From the NCBI GenBank assembly GCA_002423125.1, contig DIUW01000058.1:43554-86321 (forward strand): DNA of 42,768 bases, written 5' to 3'. The translations under genes and the position numbers were made by a program. The DNA is from Legionellaceae bacterium UBA6148 (GTDB lineage Bacteria > Pseudomonadota > Gammaproteobacteria > Legionellales > Legionellaceae). A model generated the notes under the pieces. The model saw only the letters and a list, made by a program, of their open reading frames with translations, was not told the origin of the DNA and searched no databases. Positions within the stretch are counted from its first letter, which is position 1. Every line of letters begins with the position of its first letter. Positions 16,994-25,558 of the stretch are shown here, piece by piece.

Positions 16994-18148
16994 CTACAAT
17001 GTTAATGCCCGATCCAAATCAGCAATTAAGTCATCGATGTATTCAATGCCAACGGATAAGCGAACAAAACCGTCAACGATACCTAACTGCTGACGCATTT
17101 CAGCAGGGATCGACGCATGGGTCATGATGGCTGGGTGTTCAATTAAACTTTCGACGCCGCCCAAGCTTTCAGCAAGGGTAAATAATTTGCAACGTGATAA
17201 AAATAGAGCTGCATCATCTATATTACCATCAATCACGATGGAAATCATCCCACCAAAATCATGCATTTGTTGTTTTGCTAATTCATGTTGAGGATGTGAA
17301 GCAAGACCTGGATAGATCACTTGAGATATTCGTGGATGTTTCTCAAGCCATGCAGCTAAAGCACGAGCATTTTCACAGTGCCGTTGCATTCGAATCGATA
17401 GTGTCTTTAAGCTTCTTAATACCAAGAAACTATCAAACGGACCCGCAATGCCTCCAGATGCATTTTGTAAAAAGCCAATATGATCTGCTAATGCCGGATT
17501 ATCACCAACAACGACTACGCCACCAACAACGTCAGAATGGCCGTTGAGATATTTCGTTGCAGAATGGAGGACAATGTCGAAGCCATACTCCAACGGCCGT
17601 TGGATCCAAGGGCTCGCAAATGTATTATCGACAACGCTAATCAGTGAGTGGCGTTTAGCAATCGCGGCAATGGCCTTGAGATCCGCAAGTTTGAGCATGG
17701 GATTGGACGGTGTTTCAAGCCAAATCATTCGGGTATTAGGCCGAATAGCCGACTCAATTGTTTCCAAACACGTCATATCAACGAATGAAAATTCTAAATT
17801 AGATGTTCGTGTTTTGACTTTATCAAATAGACGGTATGTTCCGCCGTAAAGATCATCCATGGCAACGATGTGATCACCCGCGTTTAATAAGTCGGTCACT
17901 GTATTGATAGCGGCCATACCGGACGCAAAAGCAAATCCTCGTGTTCCCGATTCAAGACTTGCAATACAGGCTTCATAAGCGTTTCGTGTTGGATTCTGTG
18001 TGCGGGAATATTCATATCCTTGATGTACGCCCGGGGCTGTTTGGCGATACGTTGAGGTGGCGTATATGGGGGTCATGACTGCGCCAGTACTTTTGCAGGG
18101 CTCTTGGCCTGCATGAATAGCCCGTGTGTCGAAATGGGTTGAGTTCAT
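16994..18148 (-). CDS. Cystathionine gamma-synthase/lyase family PLP enzyme
   Basis: A 384-aa transsulfuration enzyme of the Cys/Met metabolism PLP-dependent family. It has TRAIHAGQEP at the N-terminus, YSRTQNPTR (phosphate/PLP contact from the neighbouring subunit), FASGMAAI, DDLYGGTYR, LETPSNP, VVDNTFASP and the PLP-lysine motif SATKYLNGHSD (K199). ESLGGVESLIEHPA closes the active site. These motifs fit cystathionine gamma-synthase (MetB) and gamma-lyase (MccB) equally well; sequence alone does not separate them. The ATG at 18148 has GGGAG 9 nt ahead; an upstream in-frame start at 18235 adds 29 atypical residues. It is divergent from the TerC-like gene. Confidence 0.9.
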   Translation of the reverse strand: MNSTHFDTRAIHAGQEPCKSTGAVMTPIYATSTYRQTAPGVHQGYEYSRTQNPTRNAYEACIASLESGTRGFAFASGMAAINTVTDLLNAGDHIVAMDDLYGGTYRLFDKVKTRTSNLEFSFVDMTCLETIESAIRPNTRMIWLETPSNPMLKLADLKAIAAIAKRHSLISVVDNTFASPWIQRPLEYGFDIVLHSATKYLNGHSDVVGGVVVVGDNPALADHIGFLQNASGGIAGPFDSFLVLRSLKTLSIRMQRHCENARALAAWLEKHPRISQVIYPGLASHPQHELAKQQMHDFGGMISIVIDGNIDDAALFLSRCKLFTLAESLGGVESLIEHPAIMTHASIPAEMRQQLGIVDGFVRLSVGIEYIDDLIADLDRALTL

Positions 18149-18292
18149 GATAAATTGCTCCCTATTGAATACGGATCCGTGCTCATAAACGAAAGATTTT
18201 AGATAGGTATCCATGGTTAAGCAAGTATTTTTCATTGACGAGCACCATCGTTTCTGTAGAAAATGAAACTCTTTCCATCATGGGCGATAATA

Positions 18293-19027
18293 ATGGATGT
18301 TTTTGATATTTTTGTCAGTTTAATTGCATTAACAATTCTTGAAATTATTCTCGGAATAGATAACTTGGTGTTTTTATCGATTCTCACGGAGAAGTTGCCG
18401 ATTGGACAACGCCGGTTAGCGCGACGTTGGGGATTGATGTTTGCATGGGTGACGCGATTGCTGTTGTTGATGGCCGCCATATGGTTAGTCGGACTCACGC
18501 GTCCTTTCTTGCAATTTTATCATTGGTCATTTTCTATTCGAGATTTATTTTTATTCTTAGGTGGGGCATTCCTAATTGTTAAAGCAACCGAGGAAATTCA
18601 TTATGAAGTGGGAGAGGATGAACCTCATGATCGCTCGCTACCCAAGCATTCAGTTCGTTTTTCATACGTTGTCATTCAAGTCGGTTTGATGGATATTATT
18701 TTTTCAATGGATAGTATTTTAACGGCCGTAGGCTTAAGCAACCATTTTTGGGTGATGGCCTCAGCGATTACGTGTGCAATTATGGTGATGATCTATGCGA
18801 GCGAAGCCGTCTCGTATTTTATCCAAAAGCATCCGACTATTAAAATGTTAGCATTGAGTTTTTTAATTTTAATTGGAATGGTGCTGATTGCGGATGGTTT
18901 TTCATTTCATATTCCACGAGGTTATGTTTATTTTGCGATGGGTTTTTCATTGGGGGTGGAGGCGCTTAATTTGATGCGGCGATCTCGTAGGAAAAGCGCT
19001 TCTCGCCGTAAAAAAAAGGATATCTAA
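18293..19027 (+). CDS. TerC family integral membrane protein
   Basis: About 244 aa with seven hydrophobic segments. The first holds ALTILEIILGIDNLVFLSIL and the later one GLMDIIFSMDSILTAVG; these paired acidic motifs are the hallmark of TerC/YgdQ proteins, which export metal ions such as manganese in several bacteria. A long basic loop follows the second segment, and the C-terminus is very basic (RRSRRKSASRRKKK). The ATG at 18293 aligns with the typical family N-terminus; an in-frame ATG at 18263 would add 10 residues. Neither has a strong ribosome binding site. The stop lies 1 nt before hemJ, so the two are co-transcribed. Confidence 0.88.
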   Translation: MDVFDIFVSLIALTILEIILGIDNLVFLSILTEKLPIGQRRLARRWGLMFAWVTRLLLLMAAIWLVGLTRPFLQFYHWSFSIRDLFLFLGGAFLIVKATEEIHYEVGEDEPHDRSLPKHSVRFSYVVIQVGLMDIIFSMDSILTAVGLSNHFWVMASAITCAIMVMIYASEAVSYFIQKHPTIKMLALSFLILIGMVLIADGFSFHIPRGYVYFAMGFSLGVEALNLMRRSRRKSASRRKKKDI

Positions 19028-19028
19028 C

Positions 19029-19451
19029 ATGCTCATCATGAAAGCATTTCACATTATTGCGATGGTGGCTTGGTTTGCTGCTCTATTCTATTTGCCTCGC
19101 TTGTTTGTATACCATGCGGATGCAAAGGATCAATTGAGTATCGATCGTTTTAAGATAATGGAACGGCGATTGTATTATGGAATAATGTGGCCTGCAGGCC
19201 TGATGACGAGTGCACTGGGGATTGGATTAATGGCTGTCAATTTCCCTTATTATACACATGCCGGATGGATGCATTCTAAGTTGTTTTTGATTGCGTTGTT
19301 ATGGGGATATCATTTATTCTGCGGACACTTCAGGCGTCAATTTTATCAGGATGCGAATTACAGAACGTCGAGATTTTTTCGAATAGTGAATGAAATCCCG
19401 ACGCTTTTGTTGATAAGCATTGTATTGCTGGTGGTGATCAAACCTTATTGA
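19029..19451 (+). CDS. hemJ: Protoporphyrinogen IX oxidase HemJ
   Basis: A 140-aa membrane protein with four hydrophobic segments, in the HemJ family (UPF0093), which oxidises protoporphyrinogen IX to protoporphyrin IX in haem synthesis. The conserved residues are present: H8 in KAFHIIAMVAWFA, F-Y-L-P-R-L-F-V-Y-H, the central MERRLY, K84 in WMHSKLFL, and FFRIVNEIPTLLLI at the C-terminus. Family length is about 140-150 aa. It follows the TerC-like gene by one base. Convergent with rubredoxin. Confidence 0.93.
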   Translation: MLIMKAFHIIAMVAWFAALFYLPRLFVYHADAKDQLSIDRFKIMERRLYYGIMWPAGLMTSALGIGLMAVNFPYYTHAGWMHSKLFLIALLWGYHLFCGHFRRQFYQDANYRTSRFFRIVNEIPTLLLISIVLLVVIKPY

Positions 19452-19474
19452 TCACGTTGAGAACGCAGGCAGAG

Positions 19475-19657
19475 TTATTCTTCAATCATCTCAACCATTT
19501 CAAAATCTTCTTTACTGGCGCCACAATCAGGGCAAAACCAGTTTTCAGCCACATCTTCCCAAAATGTTCCGGCGATGATGCCATCCTCCGGCCAGCCTTG
19601 AGCTTCATCGTAAATAAAACCACAAATAACACAAATATATTTTTTATAGGGTCGCAT
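19475..19657 (-). CDS. Rubredoxin
   Basis: A 60-aa one-iron electron carrier. The two knuckles are CVICG (C9, C12) and CPDCG (C42, C45), and the aromatic core Y-I-C-V-I-C-G-F-I-Y-D-E-A-Q-G is typical. Length fits single-domain rubredoxins. The partner is not encoded next to it; the nearest redox enzyme is the convergent hemJ. Monocistronic or a 3' neighbour of nothing obvious, with about 100 bp before the MFS gene stop downstream. Confidence 0.95.
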   Translation of the reverse strand: MRPYKKYICVICGFIYDEAQGWPEDGIIAGTFWEDVAENWFCPDCGASKEDFEMVEMIEE

Positions 19658-19756
19658 GATAAAATTACCTAATGTATGAAAGTTGGGTAATATATCGACA
19701 ATATGGATGTTTGTAAAGAGACCTATGCACTATTTTAGATAGAGGATCTCGATTCT

Positions 19757-20974
19757 TTAATTTTTCTCAGGTAAAAAAAGCACTAACACACTTGCCACTA
19801 ACAATGCTCCAGGGATTACCAGTAGCGCTTTTTGAAAATCAACCAGGGCATAAGTGCCGGATTGATTAAATAGGTCAAGTAAATAACCGACCAGAGGTTG
19901 TAAGATGGGTGCGAACAGTACGGCTAATGTATTGGTGAAACCCGTAGCGGTTGATTGTAAATGGGGAGTGGTCAGTTCGTTAGAGATACTATACGCTAGC
20001 ATATAAGCACCACAACAAACACCACTCAGGAATACTAAACAGGTGACGAAGATATCATTGGTTGTTGGGTAATATAGTAGCATAATGAGTAGAAATGCCG
20101 TTGAAAGGCACGACCTTAAAATCAAATTTTTTCGATTTTTGACATGATTCGATAAAATGCCAAAAAGGGGGCAACTTACCCCTGCGCCTAAGAAATAAAT
20201 CGATCCAATTATACCTGCTTTCTGAAGTCCGCAGCCCAGTTTTACCTGAATAAAAGGTATCGCCCATAATGCACCAAAAACGGTGACGACAGAGAAACAT
20301 AAACCAACAAAGAAGCCATTCAACCACAATATCGGATGAGTAAGAATTTTATAGAGTTGCTTTTTATACTGCGAATTGTTCGGTTTTTGTGTTGAATTTG
20401 GAATGAACTGCCAACAAAGCGCTGCGATAATGATGCCTGCCCATGCCGCGCCATTGATAAACAGTCGCCAACCCCAATGGGTAATAAATTCTCCTAAGCT
20501 GATAATGCCAATGGCGGTTGCAATGAATCCCAATGTTTCAGATAAACCAATCATAAAGGCGAATTGTCGCATGGGAAAATATTGACGTAATAGATGAGAC
20601 AACCCAATGAATGCAAATGCCGAACCCGTGCCGATGAGCACTCGTCCCAGGAAGAGGCCCAATAGCCCTGTACTGTTGGCAAAAACAAAGCATCCAATAC
20701 TGCAAATTAAGGCATTGATTGATAACAATAAGCGAGTATTTTTTCGGTCAAAAAGAACGCCAACGGGAAGTTGTAAGCTGGTATAGACAAAGTAGAACGA
20801 GCTGCTGAGTAGACCCGCCATCAGCGCTGTCAGGTTCATGTCATGCATGATGCATCCAATGATGACACCAGAGGACAGTTGAAGGAAAAACTGAAATAAA
20901 ACAAACGATACTCCAATAAGCCATATGCCGTAGGATGGAGAAGGTTGTGTGATTGTCGTGTTCATTTTAATCAT
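19757..20974 (-). CDS. MFS transporter
   Basis: A 405-aa permease with 12 predicted membrane segments and the major-facilitator motif between TM2 and TM3 (PVGVLFDRKNTR). The repeated pattern is seen in the second half (PLFGILSNHVKNRK). Substrate cannot be told from sequence; relatives of this general type are numerous in Legionella and Coxiella, where they import amino acids and other host metabolites. The start at 20974 or 9 nt later (20965) is unclear because neither has a good ribosome binding site. It stands alone between rubredoxin and birA, all on the minus strand. Confidence 0.88.
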   Translation of the reverse strand: MIKMNTTITQPSPSYGIWLIGVSFVLFQFFLQLSSGVIIGCIMHDMNLTALMAGLLSSSFYFVYTSLQLPVGVLFDRKNTRLLLSINALICSIGCFVFANSTGLLGLFLGRVLIGTGSAFAFIGLSHLLRQYFPMRQFAFMIGLSETLGFIATAIGIISLGEFITHWGWRLFINGAAWAGIIIAALCWQFIPNSTQKPNNSQYKKQLYKILTHPILWLNGFFVGLCFSVVTVFGALWAIPFIQVKLGCGLQKAGIIGSIYFLGAGVSCPLFGILSNHVKNRKNLILRSCLSTAFLLIMLLYYPTTNDIFVTCLVFLSGVCCGAYMLAYSISNELTTPHLQSTATGFTNTLAVLFAPILQPLVGYLLDLFNQSGTYALVDFQKALLVIPGALLVASVLVLFLPEKN

Positions 20975-21063
20975 GTGATGGTCTGGGCTCGATCGTAATG
21001 CATGCAGGATAAATTTTATAGAAGTGCCGTATTATACGCCTTAATGTTTTTTTTAATAGATTT

Positions 21064-21894
21064 TTACTTGATTCTGTCGTTTTTTATTGAGGCGTCGCCA
21101 GAGGAAAAGGCGTGAGTCTTGCCGCTAGGGTCAATGATAATGAGTTGTCCCGTATGGTCAATGCCTTGAGCTGTTCCATTAATGACCCCTGAAGGTTGAG
21201 AGACGGTAATAAACTGTCCCTTTAACGCATCAACCATTTGCCATTTTGATAAAAAATAAGCAAATCCATGGGTCATTAAGCATTGAAAATAGTGATTTAA
21301 GTGAATGATAAGTCGTCCGATTATAAGATTGCGATCATATGAGGTTGTGCTGATATCCAGGAGCGAACACCAGGGGCGGTCTATCAATGGTTCGTTGTTT
21401 TCAGATTCTGTCTTGTCGCTTGTAGTGAAAGAAGAATTGACGTTGATACCAATTCCAATGATCACTTCCGCTTGAGCTTTTGCGGGTGCTAAAAGTTCAA
21501 TTAAACAGCCCGATAATTTTTTCTCATGCCAGAGGATGTCGTTAGGCCATTTGATAGATAGATTATCCGTAAGGCCTAATTCATTCAGTGTATTGAGAAC
21601 AGCGAGACTTACGACCAAACTTAAACCGGATAAGCAAGAAAGCTCGCATTGAACGTGCCATCGGGCTGAAAAATAGATGTTTTCACCGAAAGGCGAATGC
21701 CATGTCCGACCAAAACGACCTCGGCCTTGAGTCTGCTTTTCTGTACAACAGATCGTGATTCCTTCGCTTGAGGGGATCTCTTTGAGAAAACGATTGGTCG
21801 AATGAATGGTATTCAAAAGATGAAAATAAAGAGGTTGATTTATCTCTGTTGGTTTGATGTGACTGCGAATACTGTTTTCATCTAATGGAATCAT
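21064..21894 (-). CDS. birA: Biotin-[acetyl-CoA-carboxylase] ligase, lacking the HTH domain
   Basis: Attaches biotin to the biotin carboxyl carrier subunit of acetyl-CoA carboxylase. The 276-aa protein has the biotinyl-AMP loop QGRGRFGRTWHSPFG (GRGRFGR 57-63), KWPND (K115), KLSGCLIE (K126) and a C-terminal SH3-like domain. In E. coli BirA an N-terminal winged helix of about 60 residues represses the biotin operon; here the protein starts about where the linker begins, so it should be a ligase without repressor function. It overlaps the PPTase gene by 17 nt. Confidence 0.9.
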   Translation of the reverse strand: MIPLDENSIRSHIKPTEINQPLYFHLLNTIHSTNRFLKEIPSSEGITICCTEKQTQGRGRFGRTWHSPFGENIYFSARWHVQCELSCLSGLSLVVSLAVLNTLNELGLTDNLSIKWPNDILWHEKKLSGCLIELLAPAKAQAEVIIGIGINVNSSFTTSDKTESENNEPLIDRPWCSLLDISTTSYDRNLIIGRLIIHLNHYFQCLMTHGFAYFLSKWQMVDALKGQFITVSQPSGVINGTAQGIDHTGQLIIIDPSGKTHAFSSGDASIKNDRIK

Positions 21895-22633
21895 GAGCTA
21901 ACTCGATGAGTTGTGGTTCGGTCAGTGCGGCATAACGAATGTTTTGAATATGAGGGTCATAACATACAGCGGCGCAACAGTTTACCTGTGGCATAAACGT
22001 TTTCATTAACCAGGTTCGTTGGTGAAGTGAATCAAAAATTTCGCTGGAATCAGATGACAAAATAGGTACATCAAATTGCTGTGTTGGATAGGATAAGCCT
22101 AAGCCACATGCTTTAATGAGAGCTTCTTTTTGAGCCCAAATATTAAAAAATACCAAAGCAGTTAGGCTTGCAGGCACTGATATTAATGCCTGATTTTCTT
22201 TTACTGAAAAAGAATGCTTACCAATGCCGTAATAAGTCCGGGCTGAAAAATATTCCAGATCAATTCCTATCGGATAGTGTTGACCCACCACGAGTAAGGC
22301 GGTGTCTCCAGAATGACTTAGATTAAATTCTAATGTCGGAACGTTTGATAATTGAGGTTTGCCTTGTTTACCTTCCGTAAAGTCAAGGTTTACTGCAGTG
22401 TCATTGATATAACGCGCGAGAATGAGTCGTAAAATGTTGTGTGCATTGATGAAGCGACGTTGATGGCGAGGAAAATGAAACCGCCTGGCACGTGTTTGTT
22501 CTGATGGACTTAGGAATAAGGCCTCATTTGGGTTTTCCATTGTTAATGGGTAACACCAAATATCAATTTGTTCGGGTTTTAAAATACAATCGTTGAGAGA
22601 TAATGGGTTGGCATTTAGCATGGTATCTGGCAT
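21878..22633 (-). CDS. 4'-phosphopantetheinyl transferase, Sfp/AcpT type
   Basis: Transfers phosphopantetheine from CoA to a carrier protein. The 251-aa product is of the two-domain Sfp class, about twice the size of AcpS. Visible motifs are RRFINAHNILRLILA, the acidic Mg site PIGIDLE (D125, E127) and WAQKEALIKACG (W166, K169, E170, K174). The ATG at 22633 is chosen; the frame also opens with a TTG one codon upstream, and a later ATG at 22621 is possible. It overlaps birA by 17 nt, so biotinylation and pantetheinylation are coupled. No NRPS or PKS genes are in the window, so the substrate may be the fatty-acid ACP; this is inference. Confidence 0.88.
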   Translation of the reverse strand: MPDTMLNANPLSLNDCILKPEQIDIWCYPLTMENPNEALFLSPSEQTRARRFHFPRHQRRFINAHNILRLILARYINDTAVNLDFTEGKQGKPQLSNVPTLEFNLSHSGDTALLVVGQHYPIGIDLEYFSARTYYGIGKHSFSVKENQALISVPASLTALVFFNIWAQKEALIKACGLGLSYPTQQFDVPILSSDSSEIFDSLHQRTWLMKTFMPQVNCCAAVCYDPHIQNIRYAALTEPQLIELAHDSIR

Positions 22634-22654
22634 CAAATAACGGATCCGAGTATT

Positions 22655-22703
22655 ATATACTCGAACTGATTGAAAATGCTATTTTTGGTCAGTTCGGGTA
22701 TAT
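22655..22703. repeat. 49-bp hairpin repeat upstream of accA
   Basis: Two 23-nt arms (22655-22677 and 22681-22703) pair with about four mismatches across a 3-nt loop. The arms read ATATACTCGAACTGATTG and, on the other strand, ATATACCCGAACTGACC. A half-site of this repeat occurs at 31424-31446. It lies in the divergent region between the PPTase and accA and ends 33 nt before the accA start codon. Confidence 0.75.
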
Positions 22704-22736
22704 TTTTTCATTAGTCAGTTCACTAATAGGTAAACC

Positions 22737-23690
22737 ATGAGCAAACAATTTTTGGATTATGAGCAGCCAATTGAAGAGTTGAAACAAAAAATTCAAGCGC
22801 TGCGGATGGTGAGTGGTGATAGCGAAGTGAGTTTAGCCGATGAAATTGCGCGGCTTGAAGAAAAATGTGATGAGTTGACCGCTCGTTTGTTTGCTGATTT
22901 AACGCCGTGGCAAGTCGCGCAAATGGCAAGGCACCCATTACGTCCACAAACGACAGATTATCTTGAGCATTTGTTTACTGATTTTCAGGAATTGCACGGC
23001 GATCGCCATTGCTCCGCTGCACCTGCAATTATTGGTGGCTTAGCACGCTTTAATGGCGAGCCCGTGATGATTTTAGGGCATCAAAAAGGGAAACGTACGA
23101 AAGAAAAAGTATATCGTAACTTTGGTATGGCTCGCCCCGAAGAATACCGTAAAGCATTACGTTTAATGAAAATGGCTGAGAAATTCAAGCTGCCCATCAT
23201 AACATTTATTGATACAGCGGGTGCATACCCAGGGATTGGAGCAGAAGAACGAAATCAGTCAGAAGCAATTGCTCGAAACCTTATAGAAATGTCCGTTCTT
23301 CAAACGCCGGTGATTTGTGTTGTGACAGGAGAAGCGGGTTCGGGTGGCGCTTTGGCTATTGGCGTAGGCGATCGTGTCATTATGCTACAGTACTCCATTT
23401 ATTCGGTAATCTCTCCCGAGGGTTGTGCTTCTATTTTATGGAAAGATCCAGCCAAGGCGAGTGATGCCGCGATGGCAATGGGCATTACCGCCGATAAAAT
23501 TTTGGCTAATAAATTAGTCGATTTAGTTGTACCTGAACCGCTTGGTGGAGCTCATCGAAACTTAGATCAGATGGCCGCTACATTAAAGACAGTGCTGACG
23601 AATGAGCTAAGAGAACTTAAACAATTATCGATAGAAGAGTTGTTAGCACTGCGTTATAGCAAATTGATGGCGATGGGTGCTTGTGATTGA
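22737..23690 (+). CDS. accA: Acetyl-CoA carboxylase carboxyltransferase subunit alpha
   Basis: The 317-aa alpha subunit of the carboxyltransferase that makes malonyl-CoA for fatty-acid synthesis. The N-terminus is the typical helical segment (LDYEQPIEELKQKI), followed by MARHPLRPQT, ELHGDRH, GHQKGKRTKEKVYRNFGM, ITFIDTAGAYPGIGAEERNQ and the oxyanion-hole region VTGEAGSGGALAIGVGD. Length fits E. coli AccA (319 aa). It overlaps tilS by 14 nt. In the chromosome it is divergent from birA and the PPTase, whose products also serve lipid synthesis. Confidence 0.97.
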   Translation: MSKQFLDYEQPIEELKQKIQALRMVSGDSEVSLADEIARLEEKCDELTARLFADLTPWQVAQMARHPLRPQTTDYLEHLFTDFQELHGDRHCSAAPAIIGGLARFNGEPVMILGHQKGKRTKEKVYRNFGMARPEEYRKALRLMKMAEKFKLPIITFIDTAGAYPGIGAEERNQSEAIARNLIEMSVLQTPVICVVTGEAGSGGALAIGVGDRVIMLQYSIYSVISPEGCASILWKDPAKASDAAMAMGITADKILANKLVDLVVPEPLGGAHRNLDQMAATLKTVLTNELRELKQLSIEELLALRYSKLMAMGACD

Positions 23691-25014
23691 GACTTTACTG
23701 AATAGTGTTTGGATTAATCGATTTTCTCAATATAGCGTATTATATGTCGGTTTTAGTGGTGGCCTTGATTCTACGGTATTGCTGCATTGTTTAGCCTCAG
23801 AGCCAACTCTTTTAGCAAAAATTCATGCGGTTCATATTAATCATGGATTAAGTCCTCATGCCTTGAAATGGGAACACCATTGTCAGCAGTTATGTACCGC
23901 ATGGTCAATTCCTTTGACGACCCATCGTGTTGTACTTCCTCGCACGCATAATGTTGAAGAAAATGCGAGGGTGGCACGTTACGCGGTTTTTTACGCATTG
24001 TTAACGAAAGCAGATGCATTGCTATTAGCACATCATCAAGATGATCAAGCCGAGACCTTATTATTGAACTTGATGCGGGGTGCCGGGGTTGATGGATTGG
24101 CTGCCATGGAAGAGATACAGCCTTTGGTCGTGCAAGGTGATTTACTTCGACCCTTATTATCTTATTCGCGCAAGGCGCTTGAGTCGTATGCCCGACAGTT
24201 TGATCTGAGCTGGGTGGACGATGAGAGCAATCAAGATGAGTATTTTTCTAGGAATTTTATACGCCATCGCTTGATGCCTTTACTCCAAGAAAAATGGCCT
24301 CAAGCCGCTCGAAGCATTGCACGAGCCGCTCGCCATTGTCAGGATGCCTCAAACAATTTAGCGGCTTTGGCGAAAATGGATTGCGTTGATTTAACAACAC
24401 AGACGACCTTGTCTGTTGCTTCGGTAAAGCGATTGTCACGTGAGCGTGCTTTAAATAGTCTAGGGGTTTGGTTAAAGCATCATGGCCATCAACGGCCGTC
24501 AGAAAAAACACTGAATCGATTGATTGATGAAGTGGTGTTAGCGCGTATTGATGCTGTACCAATGGTGTCATTCGGCGACGTGTCTGTTCGACGATATCGT
24601 GATGATTTATATTGTTTGAAAAACGTGAAAAGAGTTCTGCAAACAGTCGTATGGTCCAATTTCCCAAGCCCGTTGAGCCTTGGTTCTTCAATCGATACTC
24701 TACATGCCAAGGCCTCGAGTGAGGGACTTCATGTGCCCTTATCGAGCCGATTAGAAGTACGATTTCGAACGGGAGGTGAGCAGCTTCGGCTACATGGGCA
24801 GACTAAAACGTTGAAGCATCTATTTCAACAATGGCAAGTCCCTCCATGGGAGCGTGCTGCCATTCCATTATTATATATTAATGATGAGTTGGCCGTTGTT
24901 GTTGGGTATGCGGTGAGTGACTATTTCTATGCAAAAGAAACATCGCTACAGAATACGTATATACTCATTTTAGGCAATTGCTATGGGAGACATGATGTTT
25001 ATTGCAGGAGTTGA
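23677..25014 (+). CDS. tilS: tRNA(Ile)-lysidine synthase TilS
   Basis: Converts C34 of the CAU anticodon of tRNA-Ile to lysidine using ATP and lysine. The 445-aa protein has the N-type ATP pyrophosphatase motif FSGGLDST (about 26-33), AVHINHG, LLLAHHQDDQAET, LRPLL and the FSRNFIRH...LM segment, then the C-terminal domain ending RTGGEQLRLHG...QQWQVPPWERAAIPLLYIN. The start is probably GTG at 23677, inside the end of accA; a GTG two codons later is equally possible. The 3' end overlaps rnhB. The accA-tilS adjacency is typical of gammaproteobacteria. Confidence 0.94.
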   Translation: MLVIETLLNSVWINRFSQYSVLYVGFSGGLDSTVLLHCLASEPTLLAKIHAVHINHGLSPHALKWEHHCQQLCTAWSIPLTTHRVVLPRTHNVEENARVARYAVFYALLTKADALLLAHHQDDQAETLLLNLMRGAGVDGLAAMEEIQPLVVQGDLLRPLLSYSRKALESYARQFDLSWVDDESNQDEYFSRNFIRHRLMPLLQEKWPQAARSIARAARHCQDASNNLAALAKMDCVDLTTQTTLSVASVKRLSRERALNSLGVWLKHHGHQRPSEKTLNRLIDEVVLARIDAVPMVSFGDVSVRRYRDDLYCLKNVKRVLQTVVWSNFPSPLSLGSSIDTLHAKASSEGLHVPLSSRLEVRFRTGGEQLRLHGQTKTLKHLFQQWQVPPWERAAIPLLYINDELAVVVGYAVSDYFYAKETSLQNTYILILGNCYGRHDVYCRS

Positions 25015-25558
25015 TGAAGTAGGGCGAGGTCCTTTAGCAGGGCCTGTCATAACGGCAGCGGTTATACTGCGTGAACCGATTGCGGGGGTGCGTGATTCAA
25101 AGCTCCTTACGCAAAAAAAACGGGAACAACTCGCGATTGAAATTAAAGAACAAGCGATTTGTTATGCCTTCGGTCGAGCTGAAGTCGATGAGATTGATGA
25201 GCTGAATATTCATCACGCAACGCTCTTGGCTATGAAACGCGCGATAGAGGCGCTCGCCATTTGTCCGACGGAGGTTTTTGTTGATGGCAAATATAAACCC
25301 AACGTACAAATGCCTTGCCAAGCGATTATCAAAGGTGACAGTTTGATACATCAAATTTCAGCAGCATCTATTCTTGCTAAAGTAGCACGGGATGCTGAAA
25401 TGGAGGCAATGGACGAGCTCTATCCAGGGTATCAGTTCACGGCGCACAAAGGATATCCCACCGCGGCACACCGAGCGGCCTTGATCCGCTTGGGTGCTTG
25501 TCCGATTCATCGGCGTAGCTATGCCCCAGTTGCGGCTTTATTCACCCAACCCGGTTAA
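24983..25558 (+). CDS. rnhB: Ribonuclease HII
   Basis: Cleaves RNA in RNA-DNA hybrids and misincorporated ribonucleotides. The 191-aa product has the catalytic A-G-V-D-E-V-G-R-G-P-L-A-G motif, DSKLLT, IDELNIHHATLLAM, VFVDG, IKGD and ISAASILAKVARD with the remaining acidic residues. The start is ambiguous: ATG at 24983, or the paired ATGs at 24992/24995 preceded by GGGAG; all give the family N-terminus. It overlaps the tilS end by 32 nt, and its own end overlaps the convergent rodA by 17 bp. Confidence 0.95.
   Translation: MGDMMFIAGVDEVGRGPLAGPVITAAVILREPIAGVRDSKLLTQKKREQLAIEIKEQAICYAFGRAEVDEIDELNIHHATLLAMKRAIEALAICPTEVFVDGKYKPNVQMPCQAIIKGDSLIHQISAASILAKVARDAEMEAMDELYPGYQFTAHKGYPTAAHRAALIRLGACPIHRRSYAPVAALFTQPG

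Noticed and set aside
16994..18148. Firm assignment to MetB or MccB
   Set aside because: The visible motifs are shared by both; a symbol would be guessing.
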